This document shows, in pieces, positions 1-8,387 of a stretch of DNA of 64,000 nt. Source of the DNA: Paraburkholderia phenoliruptrix (GTDB taxonomy: Bacteria > Pseudomonadota > Gammaproteobacteria > Burkholderiales > Burkholderiaceae); NCBI RefSeq assembly GCF_019511605.1, contig NZ_JAEUAV010000013.1, forward strand, positions 62,001 to 126,000, given 5' to 3'. The notes below the pieces were generated by a model. That model worked only from the letters and a program-made list of their open reading frames with translations. It ran no database searches and was not told the origin of the DNA. Position 1 is the first letter of the stretch. Each line of letters starts with the position of its first letter. Made by a program: the position numbers and the translations under genes.

Positions 1-1
1 C

Positions 2-664
2 GCCGACTACGCGGTCGCCGACGTTTCGCTGTTCTGGCTGCTGCACAGCGTGAACAGTACGTGGCCCGATCTTGCACGCTTGTGCCAGGCGCCGGATCAG
101 CATCCCGAGCGCCTGTATAGCGTGCTGGCGCGACTGGCCGGCTCGCTGCTCACGTTCTCCACTACCGAAACGCTAAGAGCCATTCCGCCGTATGCGCACG
201 GCGCGCCGGAACCGGTTTTTGCGGAACTGGAGTCGCTGATCCGAACGCTGCTCGATACGGTGATTCCGTCGCGCGTCGTGCCGATCGCCCTCGAACGTAT
301 TCGTGACACGGCGTGGCTCGGCAAGATCAACGACGAGCGGCTCGTCGAAGGCGCGGACTACTACCTGTCGGTCCGCTCTGCCCTGCCCGCGCACGCGCTG
401 CTCGAACAGTTGCCGCGTTTGTGCAAGGCCGGCGCGCCGGACGAGGTCGAGCAGATCGTCAACTCGGCGCTCTCCGGCATTCCGTTGCGCACCATGTCGC
501 GGCTTCCCGCCGCCATTCCTGTGCGCATCGAAAATCAGTATTTCGCGCTCGACGGTGCCCACCCCGCGTTCAAACGTATGGTGGATGCGCGCGCGTGCCA
601 GTTCTACGTCCCGGCCTCCATGCCCGATGTGTCGCTGGAACTTTACGCGGTGCTGCCGACATGA
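2..664 (+). CDS. tssK: T6SS baseplate subunit TssK (C-terminal part)
   Basis: The reading frame is open from the first bases, so the gene begins upstream of the window; about 220 C-terminal residues are present. They match the TssK family (phrases such as VADVSLFWLLHSVN, IPVRIENQYFALD and FYVPASMPD are typical). TssK trimers tie the T6SS baseplate to the TssL/TssM membrane complex in the cytoplasm. The following genes (tssL, an OmpA-type anchor, hcp, clpV) confirm the T6SS context. Its TGA overlaps the ATG of tssL in an ATGA junction, which suggests coupled translation. Family membership is by recognition of sequence; no N-terminal shell domain can be checked here. Confidence 0.92.
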   Translation, partial: ADYAVADVSLFWLLHSVNSTWPDLARLCQAPDQHPERLYSVLARLAGSLLTFSTTETLRAIPPYAHGAPEPVFAELESLIRTLLDTVIPSRVVPIALERIRDTAWLGKINDERLVEGADYYLSVRSALPAHALLEQLPRLCKAGAPDEVEQIVNSALSGIPLRTMSRLPAAIPVRIENQYFALDGAHPAFKRMVDARACQFYVPASMPDVSLELYAVLPT

Positions 665-1332
665 CGTACGCATCGACAAGCCGCGCGGCCACGCTGCCGC
701 CTTCTTTGTTACCCGTCGCGTTGCGCGACACGGCGCTGACAGTCGCATTGCTGGCTACGGATCCCGCGCCGCAGTCGTTCAGCGCCTTTCGCGACAAATG
801 CAAGCAGCAGGTGCGCAGGCTGCGCGAGGAAATGCAATCCGCGGGGCATCCGCAAGGCGTAATCGAAGACGCCGCTTACGCCCAATGCGCGCTGCTCGAC
901 GAAACAGCGTTGAGCAATCTGCGGGGCGACGATCGTGACGCCTGGCAGCGTCTGCCGCTGCAAGTCGACGAATTCCACAGCAACGACGCGGGGCATGAAC
1001 TGATTGCGCGTATCGAGCGCCGTCTGGCTGAGCCGCAACCGGTGCTGCCGCTGCTGGCCATCTTCTGCGCGGTGCTGGACCTGGGGTTCACCGGCAAATT
1101 CGCATTCGCTGGCCGCGAGGCCCGCGCCGCGCTCGTCAAGGCGCTCAGCGAACGGCTCGGCCGCGCTCAGGACACGTCAAGCTCCATCGTCATCAAAGCG
1201 CCCGGCTCGACGCGCTGGACCGAGCGGCTTACGCCGCTGACGTGGGTCGTCGGCGCGTGCGTCGTCGCCGCCGTCGTGTACGTCGCGCTGGATCAATGGC
1301 TCAACGCCTCCGTCGCCCGGATAGCACATTGA
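661..1332 (+). CDS. tssL: T6SS inner-membrane protein TssL (DotU/IcmH family)
   Basis: This is a 223-residue protein of usual DotU length. The cytoplasmic N-terminal helical domain carries the family signatures YAQCALLDETAL (around residue 73) and FCAVLDLGFTGKF (around 138-150). One membrane segment lies near the C-terminus (about 192-213), as expected for a tail-anchored TssL. It has no OmpA-type peptidoglycan-binding extension; that function is supplied by the next gene. TssL contacts TssK and TssM in the trans-envelope complex. The ATG at 661 overlaps the tssK stop, and its own TGA overlaps the next ATG at 1332. Confidence 0.92.
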   Translation: MTYASTSRAATLPPSLLPVALRDTALTVALLATDPAPQSFSAFRDKCKQQVRRLREEMQSAGHPQGVIEDAAYAQCALLDETALSNLRGDDRDAWQRLPLQVDEFHSNDAGHELIARIERRLAEPQPVLPLLAIFCAVLDLGFTGKFAFAGREARAALVKALSERLGRAQDTSSSIVIKAPGSTRWTERLTPLTWVVGACVVAAVVYVALDQWLNASVARIAH

Positions 1333-3194
1333 TGGAGCCGCGTTTGACTGGTTACCCGAGTGGTTATCCATACCGCACGCTCTTCGTGTGGGTCGCTCTG
1401 CTGGCGCTGATCTGGCTTGCGCTGTCTTCGCCCCTGTCCGCCGGGTGGAACGCGGTCTTCGCTGCGCTCGTGATTTTCTGCGCATTCGTTGCCGTCGTGC
1501 TGGCGACGAGGCGTGTGCACGCCCGTCGCGAGGCGACCCGCCAAGTGCTCGACGCCGCGGACACCGCGCTGGGCTCGCTGCCCGCCGAGCTGAAACACAA
1601 CACGCCGCTGGTGATCGCCGTGGGCGACAACAGCGGCGAACTGGACCGTCTGTTTGGCCCCGCGCTCGTTCGCATGACGGACTCCGTCATCTGGGTACGC
1701 AACGATGACCCGGCGCGGCTCATGTATCTGGCCGATGCGCTCAAGCGCTGGCGTGACGGCCAGGGGCCCGACGCCATCGCGTATCTGCTGGCTATCGACG
1801 AGGCCACTGGCACCCTTACGTTGCAGGCCGCGCTCAGGCGCTGGTGTTCGGCGATCGGTGAGGCAAGCCGCGCGATAGGCTATGCGCTGCCGCTATGCGT
1901 TGCGCTCTATGCGCGCGAAACGGGACCAGCGAAAGAAGACGCGCCGTGGTTCGGCGTCTCGGGTGCAGAGGGAATGCAGCCAGACGCGCTCGTCGACCTG
2001 ATCGCGGGGAGACTCGCCCAGTACACGCACATGGCGAGCCCCGAGATAGCGGAAGAGCGTGAGTTGCGCGCGCACCGCGCCGCGCGCCTCGACGCCATCG
2101 TGCGTTGGGCAAGCCAGACTATCGTGCCGGCCTTCACCCATGCTCCACGGGGCGCGTTGCGATTGGCCGCGCTGGGCGTGACGGCAGTCGGCGGGCGACC
2201 GGCCGCTGACTCCCTGTTCGGCCAATTCGTCACCGGCATCACCGACTTGCCGCTCGCGAGCGCAGACGGTCGCGCACGGCGTGCGAGCGCCGCACACGCA
2301 CAAGCAGTAAGAGCGGTTCAAGCGGACCCGTCGCAGTCTCAAACTCCGCAGCCGCAAACTCCGCAGCCGCCCACGCTCAGCTCGTACCCGCTGCCCGACC
2401 CGTTGATTCGCGGCATCGAGCCTCAGCCCGTAAGGCGCGCGCTGCCGCGTGCGCTCGCGCATGCGTTCGTGTGGCTCACTGCCTGCTTCTGCGCGGCCGC
2501 GGCGGCATCGGCCTGGCAGAATCGGGCGCTGGTGGAACGGATGGTCGCCGATATGGCTCGCTACCGGGCGATTGCGCCCGCCGAAGACGCCGCCCGCGTC
2601 GACGCGCTCAAAGCCGTCAAGCGGGATCGCGACGAGCTGGAACGCTATGCGAGCCTCGGCGTGCCGCCGCGGCTCGGACTGGGCCTGTACCGCGGAGCCC
2701 CGCTGCAGCAACCGGTCAACGCGCTGATCGCCAGCTATCAGCCGCCGCCCCCTGCGCCCGTTCCGCCGCCCACCATCGAACTGGACAGCATGTCGTTGTT
2801 CCGTTCCGGCAGCGCGGTGCTGAGCCCCGGCTCTAACCGTGTGCTGATCGGCGCTCTCGAAATGATCAAGGCGCATCCGGACAAGCGCGTACTGGTGGCG
2901 GGCCATACCGATTCCGTCGGCACCCCGGCCAGCAATCTGAAACTCTCGGAGGCGCGCGCAGCGTCCGTGCGCGACTGGCTGGCGGACGCATCCGGCATTG
3001 CGTTGACGCGCTTCGCCATTCAAGGCTACGGCGACACGCGTCCGAAAGCGCCCAACTCGACAGAGGCAGGCCGCGCGGCCAACCGCCGGGTCGAAATCAC
3101 ACTGGTCCCGGATTGCCGGGACACGTTCGAGGAAAGCAGGAACGGCAACAGCCGTTCCATCCCCCAAGGCCACACGGCCTGTTCACTGGAGTAA
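1332..3194 (+). CDS. T6SS-associated OmpA/MotB-domain membrane protein (TagL-like)
   Basis: This 620-residue protein starts at ATG 1332, overlapping the tssL stop. Two adjacent hydrophobic segments lie near residues 16-32 and 37-55, a third near 374-396, and a Pro/Gln/Thr-rich linker lies near 337-350. The C-terminal domain (about 485-600) is a clear OmpA/MotB peptidoglycan-binding domain, with HTDSVG, LSEARAASVRDWL and ANRRVEI. In T6SS clusters such proteins anchor the membrane complex to the cell wall, and here this complements a TssL without that domain. The N-terminal half resembles the two-helix start of TssM/ImcF proteins, but that is inference. No ATPase motif was seen. No full TssM is in the window. 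Confidence 0.85.
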   Translation: MEPRLTGYPSGYPYRTLFVWVALLALIWLALSSPLSAGWNAVFAALVIFCAFVAVVLATRRVHARREATRQVLDAADTALGSLPAELKHNTPLVIAVGDNSGELDRLFGPALVRMTDSVIWVRNDDPARLMYLADALKRWRDGQGPDAIAYLLAIDEATGTLTLQAALRRWCSAIGEASRAIGYALPLCVALYARETGPAKEDAPWFGVSGAEGMQPDALVDLIAGRLAQYTHMASPEIAEERELRAHRAARLDAIVRWASQTIVPAFTHAPRGALRLAALGVTAVGGRPAADSLFGQFVTGITDLPLASADGRARRASAAHAQAVRAVQADPSQSQTPQPQTPQPPTLSSYPLPDPLIRGIEPQPVRRALPRALAHAFVWLTACFCAAAAASAWQNRALVERMVADMARYRAIAPAEDAARVDALKAVKRDRDELERYASLGVPPRLGLGLYRGAPLQQPVNALIASYQPPPPAPVPPPTIELDSMSLFRSGSAVLSPGSNRVLIGALEMIKAHPDKRVLVAGHTDSVGTPASNLKLSEARAASVRDWLADASGIALTRFAIQGYGDTRPKAPNSTEAGRAANRRVEITLVPDCRDTFEESRNGNSRSIPQGHTACSLE

Positions 3195-3207
3195 AAGGAA
3201 GAAGAAA

Positions 3208-3693
3208 ATGGCAATTCCGGCATACATGTGGATCAAGGACGATGGCGGCGCCGACATCAAGGGTTCGGTCACCGTTCAGGGTCGCGAAGGCAGCGTCGAG
3301 GTGGTGGCGCTTCAGCATGGCGTCAGTATTCCGACCGATTCGAACACCGGCAAACTGACCGGCACGCGCGTACACCTGCCGATCACCTTCACGAAGGAGA
3401 CGGACGCCTCGTCGCCGTATCTGTACAAGGCCGTCACCAGCGGTCAGACGCTCAAGTCGATCGAGATCAAGTGGTACAAGATCGACGACGCGGGCAAAGA
3501 GAAAGAGTATTTCAACACCAAGCTCGACAACGTGAAGGTCGTGGCGGTGAACCCGAAGATGCACGACATCAAGAACCCCGAGTTCGAAAAGCACAATCAT
3601 CTCGAAGACGTGCAACTGCGCTACGAGAAGATCACGTGGTCGTACAAGGACGGCAACATCATCCACACCGACACCTGGAACGAACGCTCCTGA
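3208..3693 (+). CDS. hcp: T6SS inner-tube protein Hcp (TssD)
   Basis: This 161-residue protein begins MAIPAYMWIKDDGG and contains the Hcp-family stretches VTVQGREGSVEV, GTRVHLPITFTKETD and LRYEKITWSYKDG. Hcp forms hexameric rings that stack into the tube propelled by the contractile sheath, and it also carries or stabilises effectors. A purine-rich ribosome site (AAGGAAGAAG) lies just before the ATG, consistent with the high expression Hcp needs. It sits 13 bp after the OmpA-domain gene. A 313 bp spacer with short tandem repeats follows before clpV. Length and sequence are ordinary for the family. Confidence 0.96.
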   Translation: MAIPAYMWIKDDGGADIKGSVTVQGREGSVEVVALQHGVSIPTDSNTGKLTGTRVHLPITFTKETDASSPYLYKAVTSGQTLKSIEIKWYKIDDAGKEKEYFNTKLDNVKVVAVNPKMHDIKNPEFEKHNHLEDVQLRYEKITWSYKDGNIIHTDTWNERS

Positions 3694-3758
3694 TGACGCG
3701 CTGCGTCCTGCGCTGTGCGGGCGCCGGTTCGTCCGCTCAGCGGCGGTTCGGACCGGTT

Positions 3759-3879
3759 CCTGTCAGCCATTGGACCGTCATGGGACCGTCATTGGACCAT
3801 CGTTGGACCTCCTGTGGACCCTCATCGGACCATCGTTGATCAGCCCATGACCAGCCATCGAGCAGCCATTGAGCGGCCA
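3759..3879 (+). repeat. Degenerate 11-bp tandem repeat between hcp and clpV
   Basis: Eleven consecutive 11-base units can be laid out without gaps. Examples are TTGGACCGTCA (3770), TGGGACCGTCA (3781), TTGGACCATCG (3792), TCGGACCATCG (3825), ATGACCAGCCA (3847) and TCGAGCAGCCA (3858). The core drifts from GGACC to GAxCAGCC along the array. It occupies most of the hcp-clpV spacer (3694-4006). I see no confident gene or terminator in the rest of that spacer. Confidence 0.75.
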
Positions 3880-4006
3880 GCGCAGGGCGGCACGCGCCTA
3901 CCGGCGCAGCCGACCGCGCTTGCGTCGCGCTCGTATGGCTTCGCTATCGCTTCCCGATCGTTCCTTCATCGCCTCTCATCCGCCGCCTCACTAGCCGCTT
4001 GCCGCC

Positions 4007-6793
4007 ATGACTCATCGCGACCTCTCTCCGTATCTGCGCCGTCTCAACGATCACTGCGCCCGCGCGCTCGCCGACGCCGCGAGTCTGTGCGCGACGCGTG
4101 CCCATCGTGACATCGAAGTCGAACACTGGTTGATCAAGCTGCTCGAACTGGGCGACGGGGACATCGTCGCAATCATGCGCCGCTACACGCTCGACGTGGA
4201 CGGAGTGTGGAACGGCCTGCTAAGTGCAATCGACCGCCTGCCACACGACCTGCGCGGCAAGCCCGGCTTGTCCTCCCGGCTCGGGCAACTGCTCGAAGCG
4301 GCCTGGCTGCGGGCGTCGCTCGAAGCGCAAACACCGCTGATCCGCTCCGCGCATCTGCTGGCGGCACTGGCGGACATGCCGCAATTGCTGCGTGCGCCGG
4401 ACGCGTGGGCGCTGCTTTCACTGTCGTCCGTGCAGATCGAGCGCCTCACGCCCGAGCTCAACTGGACGTCCGTCGAAGCGCCGGCCAGCAGCCCCTGCAC
4501 ACAGGAGCCGGACAACGTACCGAACGCGCACGACACAGCGGACAGCGCGCTCCCCGATGAGCCCGACTCCGATCCCTTCCCCGCCGTCGCGCGCGCGGGC
4601 GGCCTCGCCAAGCCGGTGTCCGAGGCGCTCGACCGCTTCACTATCGACGTCACGCAGAAAGCGCGCGAAGGCGCCATCGACCCTGTGTTCGGCCGCGACG
4701 TCGAGATCCGCCAAATGATCGACATCCTCGCGCGCCGGCGCAAGAACAACCCGATCCTGGTCGGCGAGCCCGGGGTGGGCAAGACGGCGCTCGTCGAGGG
4801 CCTTGCGCTGAAAATCGCCGAGGGCGACGTGCCCGCCGCGATCCGCGACGTGCGCCTGCTCACGCTCGACCTCGGCCTGCTGCAAGCGGGCGCGGGCGTC
4901 AAAGGCGAGTTCGAGCAGCGTCTGAAGAACGTGATCGCGGCGGTACAGCAATCGCCGACGCCGATATTGCTGTTCATCGACGAAGCGCATACGTTGATCG
5001 GCGCCGGCAACTCGGCGGGCAGCGGCGACGCGGCCAATCTGCTGAAGCCGGCGCTCGCACGCGGAGAGCTGCGCACGATTGCCGCGACCACCTGGTCCGA
5101 ATACAAGCAGTACTTCGAGCGCGACGCAGCGCTCGAACGCCGTTTCCAGACGGTGAAGGTCGACGAACCCGACGACGAGAACGCATGCCTGATGCTACGC
5201 GGCCTGAAGGACCGCTACGCGCGCCACCACGGCGTGCATATCACGGAGGCCGCCGTCAGCGCGGCTGTGCGTCTGTCGCGCCGCTATCTGAGCGGGCGGC
5301 AACTGCCCGACAAGGCTGTCGACCTGATCGACACCGCGGCAGCCCGCGTGCGTATGAGCATGGACGCGACGCCGGTCGCAATTGCCGCGCGTCATGCGGA
5401 ACTGGCCGCGCTGCGCGTGGAGCGCGAGGCGCTGGTCGCGGACCAGGGCGCGACATCCGTGGATATGAGCGAGCGGCTTCGCGGCATCGACGCACGCCTC
5501 TCTGCCCTCGCTCATGAGGTCGAGGAGCTGGACGCGGACTACGCCGGACAGAAGGCTGCCATCACGTCGCTCACGGAGTTGCGCACAAAATGGCGCGACG
5601 CGCCCGACGACTCGGCGCGACACGACCTGGAGCCGGCTATCCGGGCGGCGCATGCGCGCCTCGCCCGCGACGCGAACGGCGCGCTGATTCATGCCGAGGT
5701 CGACGAGGCCGTGATAGCACGCGTCATTGCCGACTGGACCGGCGTGCCGGTCGGCAGCCTGCTCGAAGACGAACTCACCACGCTGCTGGAACTGGAGACG
5801 CGGCTCGCGGGCAGCGTCGTCGGCCAGCAGGACGCGCTCGCCGCATTGGGCAAAACGCTGCGTGCCGCCAAGGCCGGCTTGAAGTCCGACGAAGCGCCGC
5901 TCGGCGTATTTCTGCTCGTCGGCCCTTCGGGCGTAGGCAAGACAGAAACGGCACGGGCTTTGGCCGACCTGATGTTCGGCGGTGAACGCGCGCTGATTAC
6001 GATCAACCTCTCCGAGTATCAGGAAGCGCACACGGTCTCGCAACTGAAGGGTTCGCCGCCCGGTTACGTCGGCTATGGCCGGGGCGGCGTGCTGACGGAG
6101 GCGGTGCGTCAACGGCCCTATAGCGTGGTGCTGCTCGACGAGGTGGAAAAGGCCCATCGCGACGTCCTGAATCTGTTTTATCAGGTGTTCGACCGCGGGT
6201 TCATGCGCGACGGCGAAGGGCGCGTAATCGACTTTCGCAACACCGTCATCGTGATGACGTCGAACCTGGGCAGCGAGCAGATCATGGCCGCCGTCGAGGC
6301 CGCATCGGAAACTGCGAACGAAGATGCGACAGCAGACACAAACGAGGCACCGGCACACCATGCCGAACCGACCAGCGCCATGCTCATGAAGGCCATTCGC
6401 CCGCTACTGGTCGAACATTTTCAGCCGGCATTGCTCGCGCGTTTTCAGACCGTCGTGTACCGGCCTCTCACGGCTGAAGCGCTCGCGCAAATCGTGCAGA
6501 TGAAACTCGACAAGGTCGCACGTCGCATCGAAAAGCGCTTTGCCGTACCGCTTGTCTGCGACGATGCGCTCATTGCGGAACTCGTGCGTGCGTGCCTGTT
6601 GCCCGACTCGGGCGCGCGCAATATCGACAGCCTGCTCGATCAGCAGATCCTTCCGGTGCTTTCACGCGAATTGCTCGAGCGCGTTGCAAGCCATGAGTTG
6701 CCGTCGCGAATCAGACTCGGCTATTCGGACGAAACAGGCATTAGCGTCGACTTCGACAGCGACTGCGCTGCCGAGTACGAGGCAGCGGCATGA
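4007..6793 (+). CDS. tssH: T6SS sheath-disassembly ATPase ClpV (TssH)
   Basis: This 928-residue AAA+ protein has a Clp N-domain (residues 1-150), a first ATPase module with Walker A GEPGVGKT near 252 and Walker B LLFIDEAH near 320, a coiled middle domain (about 440-560), and a second module with GPSGVGKT near 638 and LLDEVEKAH near 706. This is the ClpV arrangement. ClpV unfolds contracted TssB/TssC sheaths so that they can be reused. An acidic, low-complexity insert at about 767-790 (rich in Ala, Glu, Asp, Thr) interrupts the second module and is less conserved in the family. No good Shine-Dalgarno is seen before the ATG. It closes the visible T6SS operon. Confidence 0.97.
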   Translation: MTHRDLSPYLRRLNDHCARALADAASLCATRAHRDIEVEHWLIKLLELGDGDIVAIMRRYTLDVDGVWNGLLSAIDRLPHDLRGKPGLSSRLGQLLEAAWLRASLEAQTPLIRSAHLLAALADMPQLLRAPDAWALLSLSSVQIERLTPELNWTSVEAPASSPCTQEPDNVPNAHDTADSALPDEPDSDPFPAVARAGGLAKPVSEALDRFTIDVTQKAREGAIDPVFGRDVEIRQMIDILARRRKNNPILVGEPGVGKTALVEGLALKIAEGDVPAAIRDVRLLTLDLGLLQAGAGVKGEFEQRLKNVIAAVQQSPTPILLFIDEAHTLIGAGNSAGSGDAANLLKPALARGELRTIAATTWSEYKQYFERDAALERRFQTVKVDEPDDENACLMLRGLKDRYARHHGVHITEAAVSAAVRLSRRYLSGRQLPDKAVDLIDTAAARVRMSMDATPVAIAARHAELAALRVEREALVADQGATSVDMSERLRGIDARLSALAHEVEELDADYAGQKAAITSLTELRTKWRDAPDDSARHDLEPAIRAAHARLARDANGALIHAEVDEAVIARVIADWTGVPVGSLLEDELTTLLELETRLAGSVVGQQDALAALGKTLRAAKAGLKSDEAPLGVFLLVGPSGVGKTETARALADLMFGGERALITINLSEYQEAHTVSQLKGSPPGYVGYGRGGVLTEAVRQRPYSVVLLDEVEKAHRDVLNLFYQVFDRGFMRDGEGRVIDFRNTVIVMTSNLGSEQIMAAVEAASETANEDATADTNEAPAHHAEPTSAMLMKAIRPLLVEHFQPALLARFQTVVYRPLTAEALAQIVQMKLDKVARRIEKRFAVPLVCDDALIAELVRACLLPDSGARNIDSLLDQQILPVLSRELLERVASHELPSRIRLGYSDETGISVDFDSDCAAEYEAAA

Positions 6794-6846
6794 CGCACGA
6801 CCAGACGCGGCTCGAGATGCTGAACGCGCATCTGCAACGCGCCTGA
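6790..6846 (+). pseudogene. 18-codon ORF coupled to clpV, possible remnant of the next T6SS gene
   Basis: An ATG at 6790 overlaps the clpV TGA (ATGA, the same junction used earlier in this operon) and reads MTHDQTRLEMLNAHLQRA before a TGA at 6844. The junction suggests that a real gene once followed, now truncated by deletion or frameshift. I could not recognise the family, and no convincing continuation was seen in the other frames up to 6986. It could also be chance. Confidence 0.3.
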
Positions 6847-6986
6847 ACGCAGGTATCGGTTGCAGCGCATGCGGGCGTCGGAACCATCCGGCGCCTGCCG
6901 CCGCGAACGAGCGGTGAAAAGACCCGCGGGTCTGCAGCCGCGCAACGCATCCGCGATGCGCGGCCGGTCGGCCGTCCGGCACAGGG
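6847..6986. other. Convergent spacer at the T6SS edge with a 14-bp palindrome
   Basis: This space separates plus-strand clpV from a minus-strand aminotransferase gene. It holds a perfect 14-bp palindrome, AGACCCGCGGGTCT, at 6920-6933. There is no T-run beside it, so it is not a canonical terminator. No gene is supported here. Confidence 0.35.
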
Positions 6987-8210
6987 CTATTTTCCTTCGG
7001 ACAACGCCCTTTCCAGCGCCGCGACGCCGGCGGGCAAATCCACCTTGACGCCCAGGTCCACCATGGTCCGTCCCAACGCGTGCACGGTGCGAAACAGGTT
7101 GTGCTCGCGGCACTGCTCGCCCATCTGTCCAATCCGTACAATCGGCAAGCCGAACGAACCCGAGATTTCCACCTGATGTTGCCGCGAAATGTGCGCGCAC
7201 ACATCGCCCGGACTCAGACCCGCGGGCACCTCGATTCCCACCACCGAATTCAACCGGCACTCCTTCGGCGCATACAACTGCAAGCCGAGTGCCGTCACGC
7301 CGTCCTGCAACGCCACTGAACACTTCTGGTGCCGCGCAAAACGCTTTTCGAGCGTTTCCGCGCATACAAGCCGCAACGCCTCGTGCAACGCGAGCACGCC
7401 CGAAACCGGCGCGGTGTAGTGATACCCCGCGTTGTGCCAGAAGTTCTCCGCGAGCGACGCATCCAGACACCAGTGCGCGTTCGGCGCCGTGCGCCCTTTT
7501 ACGCGTTCCCAGGCCGCGTCGGAAAACGCAATGAGCGACACGCCGGGAATCGACGACAAGCCCTTCTGTCCACCGGTGATCACTGCATCGATACCCCATG
7601 CGTCCATGGCGAGCGGCATGGTGCTCAAAGTGCACACAGCGTCGACTATCACCAGCGCGCCCGCCGCCTTCGCCAACGCAGCAATGTCCTTCAGTTGATA
7701 ATTCCACACCGTGTTCGACGTCTCGCCCTGCACGACGGTGACGATCTCCGGACGCTCGCGGCGAATCGCCTCGGCAATCTCGTCGAGACTCGCCACCGAC
7801 CTGTCCGCCACCTCCAGCGTACTCACGCGCGCGCCGACGCGGCGGCCCATCTCGGCCATCCGTCCGCTGAAAAAGCCGTTCTTGATGCTGAGCATGCGCG
7901 TGCCTTCCCACGCGAGGTTGGAGATCGCCATTTCCATCGCGGCCGAGCCCGGTCCGGCGACGCCCAGCACCCACTTCGAATGCGTCTGGAACACGTAGCG
8001 CGCCATCGTCTTCACCTGGCTGATCACCTTCACCATGGTCGCGCCCAGGTGATTGATCACGATCGTATTGGCCTTGGCGACGGCGGCCGGAATCGGCACG
8101 GGGCCGGCGCCCATCATCAGCAACGGCTCTTCGGGAAGAATGGCGTCGAGCGATTCGACAGCCGGACAGGGCACAACAGCGGACGTAAGCTTGGATGATG
8201 AAGTCGGCAT
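6987..8210 (-). CDS. Class V aminotransferase (alanine/serine-glyoxylate aminotransferase family)
   Basis: This is a PLP enzyme of 407 residues. The N-terminus GAGPVPIP, the middle segment VVQGETSNTVWN, and the cofactor lysine in ITGGQKGLSS (K216) are typical of the alanine:glyoxylate / serine:pyruvate / ureidoglycine branch of class V aminotransferases. Such enzymes pass an amino group from alanine or serine to a keto acid. It is the last gene of a minus-strand set with aspartate 4-decarboxylase and an aspartate:alanine exchanger, so alanine or pyruvate is a likely substrate; the exact acceptor is unknown. I chose the ATG at 8210 over an upstream TTG at 8255 because the extra residues do not look like the family. 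No strong ribosome site is visible. Confidence 0.85.
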   Translation of the reverse strand: MPTSSSKLTSAVVPCPAVESLDAILPEEPLLMMGAGPVPIPAAVAKANTIVINHLGATMVKVISQVKTMARYVFQTHSKWVLGVAGPGSAAMEMAISNLAWEGTRMLSIKNGFFSGRMAEMGRRVGARVSTLEVADRSVASLDEIAEAIRRERPEIVTVVQGETSNTVWNYQLKDIAALAKAAGALVIVDAVCTLSTMPLAMDAWGIDAVITGGQKGLSSIPGVSLIAFSDAAWERVKGRTAPNAHWCLDASLAENFWHNAGYHYTAPVSGVLALHEALRLVCAETLEKRFARHQKCSVALQDGVTALGLQLYAPKECRLNSVVGIEVPAGLSPGDVCAHISRQHQVEISGSFGLPIVRIGQMGEQCREHNLFRTVHALGRTMVDLGVKVDLPAGVAALERALSEGK

Positions 8211-8255
8211 GATCGGTACTTGAAGGAAAACGCAAGATAAACGCACAGGAGCCAA

Positions 8256-8376
8256 CGGCCTCGCGAGCAGTCACGCTGGCGAGGCCGTCGTTCGATCATT
8301 CACCGATCCGCGCGATTGCGCAAGTTTTTTGATCCTGCCTCACGCAAGGGTGCCGCGGCGAGGCCATCGCGGCACC
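8256..8376 (-). repeat. Two perfect hairpins between asdA and the aminotransferase gene
   Basis: Two inverted repeats lie in the transcribed spacer. One has 9-bp arms GGTGCCGCG/CGCGGCACC at 8349-8357 and 8368-8376. The other has 9-bp arms CGGCCTCGC/GCGAGGCCG at 8256-8264 and 8279-8287. Neither has a U-tract on the minus strand. They could slow decay or attenuate transcription between the two genes. Confidence 0.5.
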
Positions 8377-8387
8377 GTTCGCCGCCG

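Noticed and set aside
3759..3879. CRISPR array
   Set aside because: Units are 11 bp and directly joined, with no unique spacers of 26-40 bp and no cas genes.
7329..8198. Long plus-strand frame opposite the aminotransferase gene
   Set aside because: It is an Arg/His-rich shadow of the real minus-strand gene, typical of GC-rich DNA.
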